A stretch of 64,000 nt of DNA from Candidatus Terasakiella magnetica (GTDB taxonomy: Bacteria; Pseudomonadota; Alphaproteobacteria; Rhodospirillales; Terasakiellaceae): positions 1 through 64,000 of the forward strand of contig NZ_FLYE01000002.1 in NCBI RefSeq assembly GCF_900093605.1. Reading direction: 5' to 3'. Both the position numbers and the translations under genes were made by a program. Positions 61,179-64,000 of this stretch are shown piece after piece. Below the pieces are notes generated by a model. It was not told the origin of the DNA, ran no database searches, and saw only the letters and a list, made by a program, of their open reading frames with translations. The first letter of the stretch is position 1, and the number at the start of each line of letters is the position of its first letter.

Positions 61179-61340
61179 GGTTTCCCCCATATTTTTTAAT
61201 GGAGATATAGACTCGGCATAATTGGTATTACCAATATTTTAACAATCCATACGAGATGATGCAATGCGTAGAATTACATATGTCTAAATGTATGTATCTG
61301 TTTGTATTGGTTTGTTTGGAAAATTTTGATTTAACAACCG

Positions 61341-61367
61341 CCTCTTCGTTTGGAGAGGCTTTTTTTA
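61341..61367 (+). terminator. terminator upstream of the stray phage-like gene
   Basis: GCCTCT/AGAGGC with an 8-nt loop and T7. It would isolate the next gene from upstream transcription. Confidence 0.8.
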
Positions 61368-61380
61368 TGGAGTAAAGAGA

Positions 61381-61917
61381 ATGGAGCCATTTACTATTTT
61401 TATGATGGTGGCAAATGCGGCAAGAACAATGATAGCTGCACGTCAACAACAAAAGGCCGCACAAAAAGCCGCTCAGCAGGCGGCGGACCAGCATTCAAAA
61501 GAACAATGGGAGGCCTATGAAAAGGCGGAAAAAGAGAGAAAAGACCGCTTGAAGAAGGGGCTTGCGAAAAAACGCGCACGCATGGGGGCTTCTGGCTTTT
61601 CTTCAGCGGATGGATCAGCCTGTGCAATTATTCAAGGTATGCGCACTGATGCTGCTGAGGATACATATGAAGATTTTTCCCAGAAAAAGGAATCGGTCGA
61701 TAATAAAATCTCAAGTTTGCACAGTAATTTGCTGGAGCAATCCGATCAGACAAAACGGGCAATGTTTAGACAGGCGGCTTCAACAGCCGGGACTTTAGCT
61801 GGTGGATTTTTTGATAAAGAAGAAGTCGTTGATGAGAATGGTAATAAAGTAAAGAAAAAGGGAAATTACAGTGATGAGGGACGCCAAATTGGTGAACTGA
61901 TTGGCGGGTTCGTTTAA
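61381..61917 (+). CDS. Phage virion-type protein outside the phage cluster
   Basis: A 178-residue protein: short hydrophobic N terminus (FTIFMMVANAARTMI), long Ala/Gln/Lys coiled coil, then KKRARMGASGFSSADGSACAIIQGM and a glycine-containing end. The layout is that of small internal virion proteins encoded near tail genes in alphaproteobacterial phages. It lies 6 kb past the lysis gene among host genes, between a terminator and the rpsD promoter. It may be a displaced member of the structural cluster, which lacks an obvious internal protein. Confidence 0.6.
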   Translation: MEPFTIFMMVANAARTMIAARQQQKAAQKAAQQAADQHSKEQWEAYEKAEKERKDRLKKGLAKKRARMGASGFSSADGSACAIIQGMRTDAAEDTYEDFSQKKESVDNKISSLHSNLLEQSDQTKRAMFRQAASTAGTLAGGFFDKEEVVDENGNKVKKKGNYSDEGRQIGELIGGFV

Positions 61918-61943
61918 GGCGTTTTGAGAGGTGTAGAATCCCT

Positions 61944-61971
61944 TTGACAAAGGCGCGTAAACCTATATATT
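61944..61971 (+). promoter_or_regulatory. rpsD promoter
   Basis: TTGACA (61944-61949), 16 bp, TATATT (61966-61971), with a leader of about 90 nt before the rpsD start. The leader could take part in S4 autoregulation. Confidence 0.78.
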
Positions 61972-62069
61972 GCGCGCCTTATCACTTCCCGGGAACGTTG
62001 ATTGAAAGATCACGCCGCTTGCGGCCTACCGGGACAAGAAAAAATTGTTTTTAAACAAGGATTTAACCT

Positions 62070-62684
62070 ATGTCTAAGCGTATTAGCGCAAAGTATAAAA
62101 TCGACCGTCGCCTCGGTGTAAACCTCTGGGGCCGCGCCAAATCTCCAATCAACCGTCGCGATTCCCGTCCGGGTCAGCACGGTCAGCGTCGCCGCAAAGT
62201 TTCTGACTTCGGTTTGCAGCTCATGGGTAAGCAGAAGCTGAAAGGCTACTATGCGAACATCTCTGAGAAACAGTTCCGTCGTTACTACAAAGAAGCTGTT
62301 CGTCGCGTTGGTGATACAGGCGAAAACCTGATCGGTCTGTTGGAAACACGCCTTGATGCTGTTGTTTACCGCATGAAATTCGTTCCAACTATGTTTGCTG
62401 CACGTCAGTTCGTAAGCCACGGCCACGTACTGGTGAACGGTAAGAAAGTAACAATTGCTTCTTACCTTGTTAAAGAAGGCGACACAGTTGAAGTTCGCGC
62501 CAAGTCTCGCGAAATCCCAATGGTTTTGGAAGCTGTTTCTTCTGGCGAACGTGATGTTCCTGAATATCACGATGTAGACCACAAGAAAATGGTTGGTAAG
62601 TTTGTACGTGTACCAAAATTGGAAGACGTTCCTTACCCGGTTCAAATGGAACCAAACCTGGTAATCGAATATTACTCACGTTAA
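62070..62684 (+). CDS. rpsD: 30S ribosomal protein S4
   Basis: Primary 16S rRNA-binding protein (204 aa) that nucleates small-subunit assembly. S4 N-terminal region with [20 protein letters not shown] and [18 protein letters not shown], then the S4 RNA-binding domain ([32 protein letters not shown]). As in many alphaproteobacteria it is a single gene away from the main ribosomal operons. Codon use suggests high expression. Confidence 0.97.
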   Translation: MSKRISAKYKIDRRLGVNLWGRAKSPINRRDSRPGQHGQRRRKVSDFGLQLMGKQKLKGYYANISEKQFRRYYKEAVRRVGDTGENLIGLLETRLDAVVYRMKFVPTMFAARQFVSHGHVLVNGKKVTIASYLVKEGDTVEVRAKSREIPMVLEAVSSGERDVPEYHDVDHKKMVGKFVRVPKLEDVPYPVQMEPNLVIEYYSR

Positions 62685-62735
62685 CTAGTACAACCAATCC
62701 CCTGCGTTATGCAGGGCATTGGGCTAGATTTAAAA

Positions 62736-62768
62736 AAGTCGTCGCAATCAAGTTGCGGCGGCTTTTTT
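62736..62768 (+). terminator. rpsD terminator
   Basis: 12-bp stem AAGTCGTCGCAA/TTGCGGCGGCTT (two G-T pairs) with T6. Confidence 0.92.
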
Positions 62769-63306
62769 GTTGCCTGCGGCGCTGAGATGAAAATTTAGGA
62801 AACAGTGATTTATACGGTTTTGAAACTGTACTGAAAAAATGCAGAAAACTAGCTTGTGAATTTATGGCTTAATCTTAATTAGCGTGCGGCAGGCTTGTGA
62901 AGAGAGCCTGAGAAACGCTGAAACAGATTGAGCGCGGGCATGGTGCTTATAATGAGTTAGATATATTTATATAATACTAATGCACACTTAGATAATCATA
63001 TTGATTACGATATAATTAATGGATAAAAGCACATATGGTGCTGATAGTGTTATGAACGTTCGAAAGTTGTTTATTTGCAATTAGTTATTATTCTCATATG
63101 TACAACTCTCGTTAATTTTTACGAGACGAAATCGAACGAAGAAGCCGCTCAGTCATCAGGGCGGCTTTTTTTATGGATAAAGCCTGTGTGTTTTCTACGA
63201 GGGCTTACATTTGGGTAATTGTACTTATGCTGTCATACGGATATCATTTAAAAGTGGTTTCGTATAAAAACGCGTTTGTTTGAAAAAAATTAAAAAGGAA
63301 TAAGCA
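62769..63306. other. 538-bp intergenic region with hairpins
   Basis: No gene seen. It contains a hairpin CAGGCT/AGCCTG (about 62890-62911), a hairpin CTCGT/ACGAG (about 63108-63125) and an intrinsic terminator AAGCCGC/GCGGCTT plus T7 (63142-63172). The last two could be the 3' part of a short RNA transcribed rightward. Confidence 0.5.
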
Positions 63307-64000
63307 GTGAGATTTTTTGGGCTTTTTCTATTTTCATTATTCCTTTGTAACAGTGTATTTTCACAAGAAAAGCCAAGTGTAATCCATATCGCATTTGAAG
63401 ATGTCGCTAACCCACCAAGGATTATGAACTCTATTCGGAATTCACATTCAAAATTACCTGGTTTAACGCTTGAACTATTGAGTTTAATTGAGAAAAAATT
63501 AAACGTTGAGTTCGAGTTTACGCGAACACCTTGGGCGCGGTGTAAGGTTTTGCTGAAGTCCAACATTGCGGATGGGATTTTTCACGCAAGCTACAAAAAA
63601 GAACGAGAAAAATTTGGTGTATATCCAAAGCTAAATGGAAGAATTGATGCATCTCGTTCAGTTTTTTTCCGTAACTATGCGGTTTATGTTCGCAGCGACA
63701 GTGAAGCTTATATTGAAGATGGTCAGCTTAAAAACGTAGATGGCACGGTGTCTGCAAAAATTGGATATTCAGTTATTTCTGACTTAGAAAAAAACGGCTT
63801 GGAAGTTGATAGTGTAAAGAAAATTTCCAATGGTTTAGATATGGTCAGTGTTGGAAGGGTTTCAGCTTTTGTGGACTTGGAAGAAATGACCGATGCATAT
63901 ATTGCGCAAAATAATAGCAAATACCCAAATTTGAAAAAAATGAAAATTCCATATAGAACAAAAGCTTATTATTTGATTTTCTCTAAAGAGTTTTATGCAA
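63307..64000 (+). CDS. Periplasmic solute-binding protein, family 3 (partial)
   Basis: Runs off the window; 231 codons visible. GTG start with AAAGGA upstream; signal peptide MRFFGLFLFSLFLCNSVFSQ. The pattern GLTLELLSLIEKKLNVEFEF and TPWARCKVLLKSNIADGIF is that of amino-acid-type binding proteins or free-standing periplasmic sensors without a transporter. Ligand unknown. Confidence 0.8.
   Translation, partial: MRFFGLFLFSLFLCNSVFSQEKPSVIHIAFEDVANPPRIMNSIRNSHSKLPGLTLELLSLIEKKLNVEFEFTRTPWARCKVLLKSNIADGIFHASYKKEREKFGVYPKLNGRIDASRSVFFRNYAVYVRSDSEAYIEDGQLKNVDGTVSAKIGYSVISDLEKNGLEVDSVKKISNGLDMVSVGRVSAFVDLEEMTDAYIAQNNSKYPNLKKMKIPYRTKAYYLIFSKEFYA

Overview
The window looks like a 64-kb piece of a marine-type alphaproteobacterial chromosome of rather low GC, probably Rhodospirillales-like (Terasakiella or Thalassospira relatives). 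This is inferred from gene content (GcrA, dnaG-rpoD order, OlsB/OlsA, TRAP transporter with DctB/DctD-like regulators, GluQRS), not from a database search. Most host genes are ordinary and intact.

Layout. 0.1-6.4 kb: a C4-dicarboxylate-type TRAP locus (sensor kinase, regulator, DctP, DctQ, DctM). 6.6-8.2 kb: an ornithine-lipid acyltransferase pair. 8.5-18.8 kb: core genes, namely a CAU-anticodon tRNA, rpoD, dnaG, a GatB/YqeY protein, carA, carB and greA. 18.9-22.5 kb: Lrp regulator, 2-Cys peroxiredoxin, thioredoxin reductase and a LysR regulator. 22.6-23.0 kb: two tandem structured elements, each ending in an intrinsic terminator, that look like paralogous small RNAs. 23.0-24.8 kb: a class IV aminotransferase, a new 58-codon ORF and an S24-type repressor.

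24.9-55.4 kb is a short-tailed (T7-like) phage structural cluster. It has portal, Bbp19-like protein, scaffold, major capsid protein, tail tubular proteins A and B, tail fibre plus three tandem fibre paralogues, small and large terminase, and a lysis cassette. I see no replication genes, phage polymerase or phage integrase. Cargo genes interrupt it: a glutathione S-transferase and an inverted four-gene operon of exported proteins, one with Sel1-like repeats. The portal gene carries an apparent one-base frameshift. The cluster is either a decaying prophage or a domesticated particle module of gene-transfer-agent type.

43.594-54.653 kb is a second element nested in the phage lysis cassette. An 11-kb AT-rich integrative island has split a small membrane-protein gene. 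A 9-bp repeat marks both ends, and joining the ends restores one open frame. The island carries a full-length tyrosine recombinase next to its left end, a DUF6641-like protein, and a compact group consisting of a HhH-glycosylase-like protein, a 447-residue unknown protein and a DpdA/TGT-like transglycosylase. It also carries a catalytic-domain-only recombinase, a single-domain response regulator and a divergent metal permease/MerR pair. The glycosylase-like/unknown/DpdA-like trio is the best candidate here for an undescribed DNA-modification or defence system.

55.5-64 kb returns to host genes: gcrA, an EamA transporter, a NUDIX protein, gluQ, an HNH nuclease, a degenerate receiver protein with two small companions, a stray phage-like gene, rpsD, and the start of a solute-binding protein that runs off the window.
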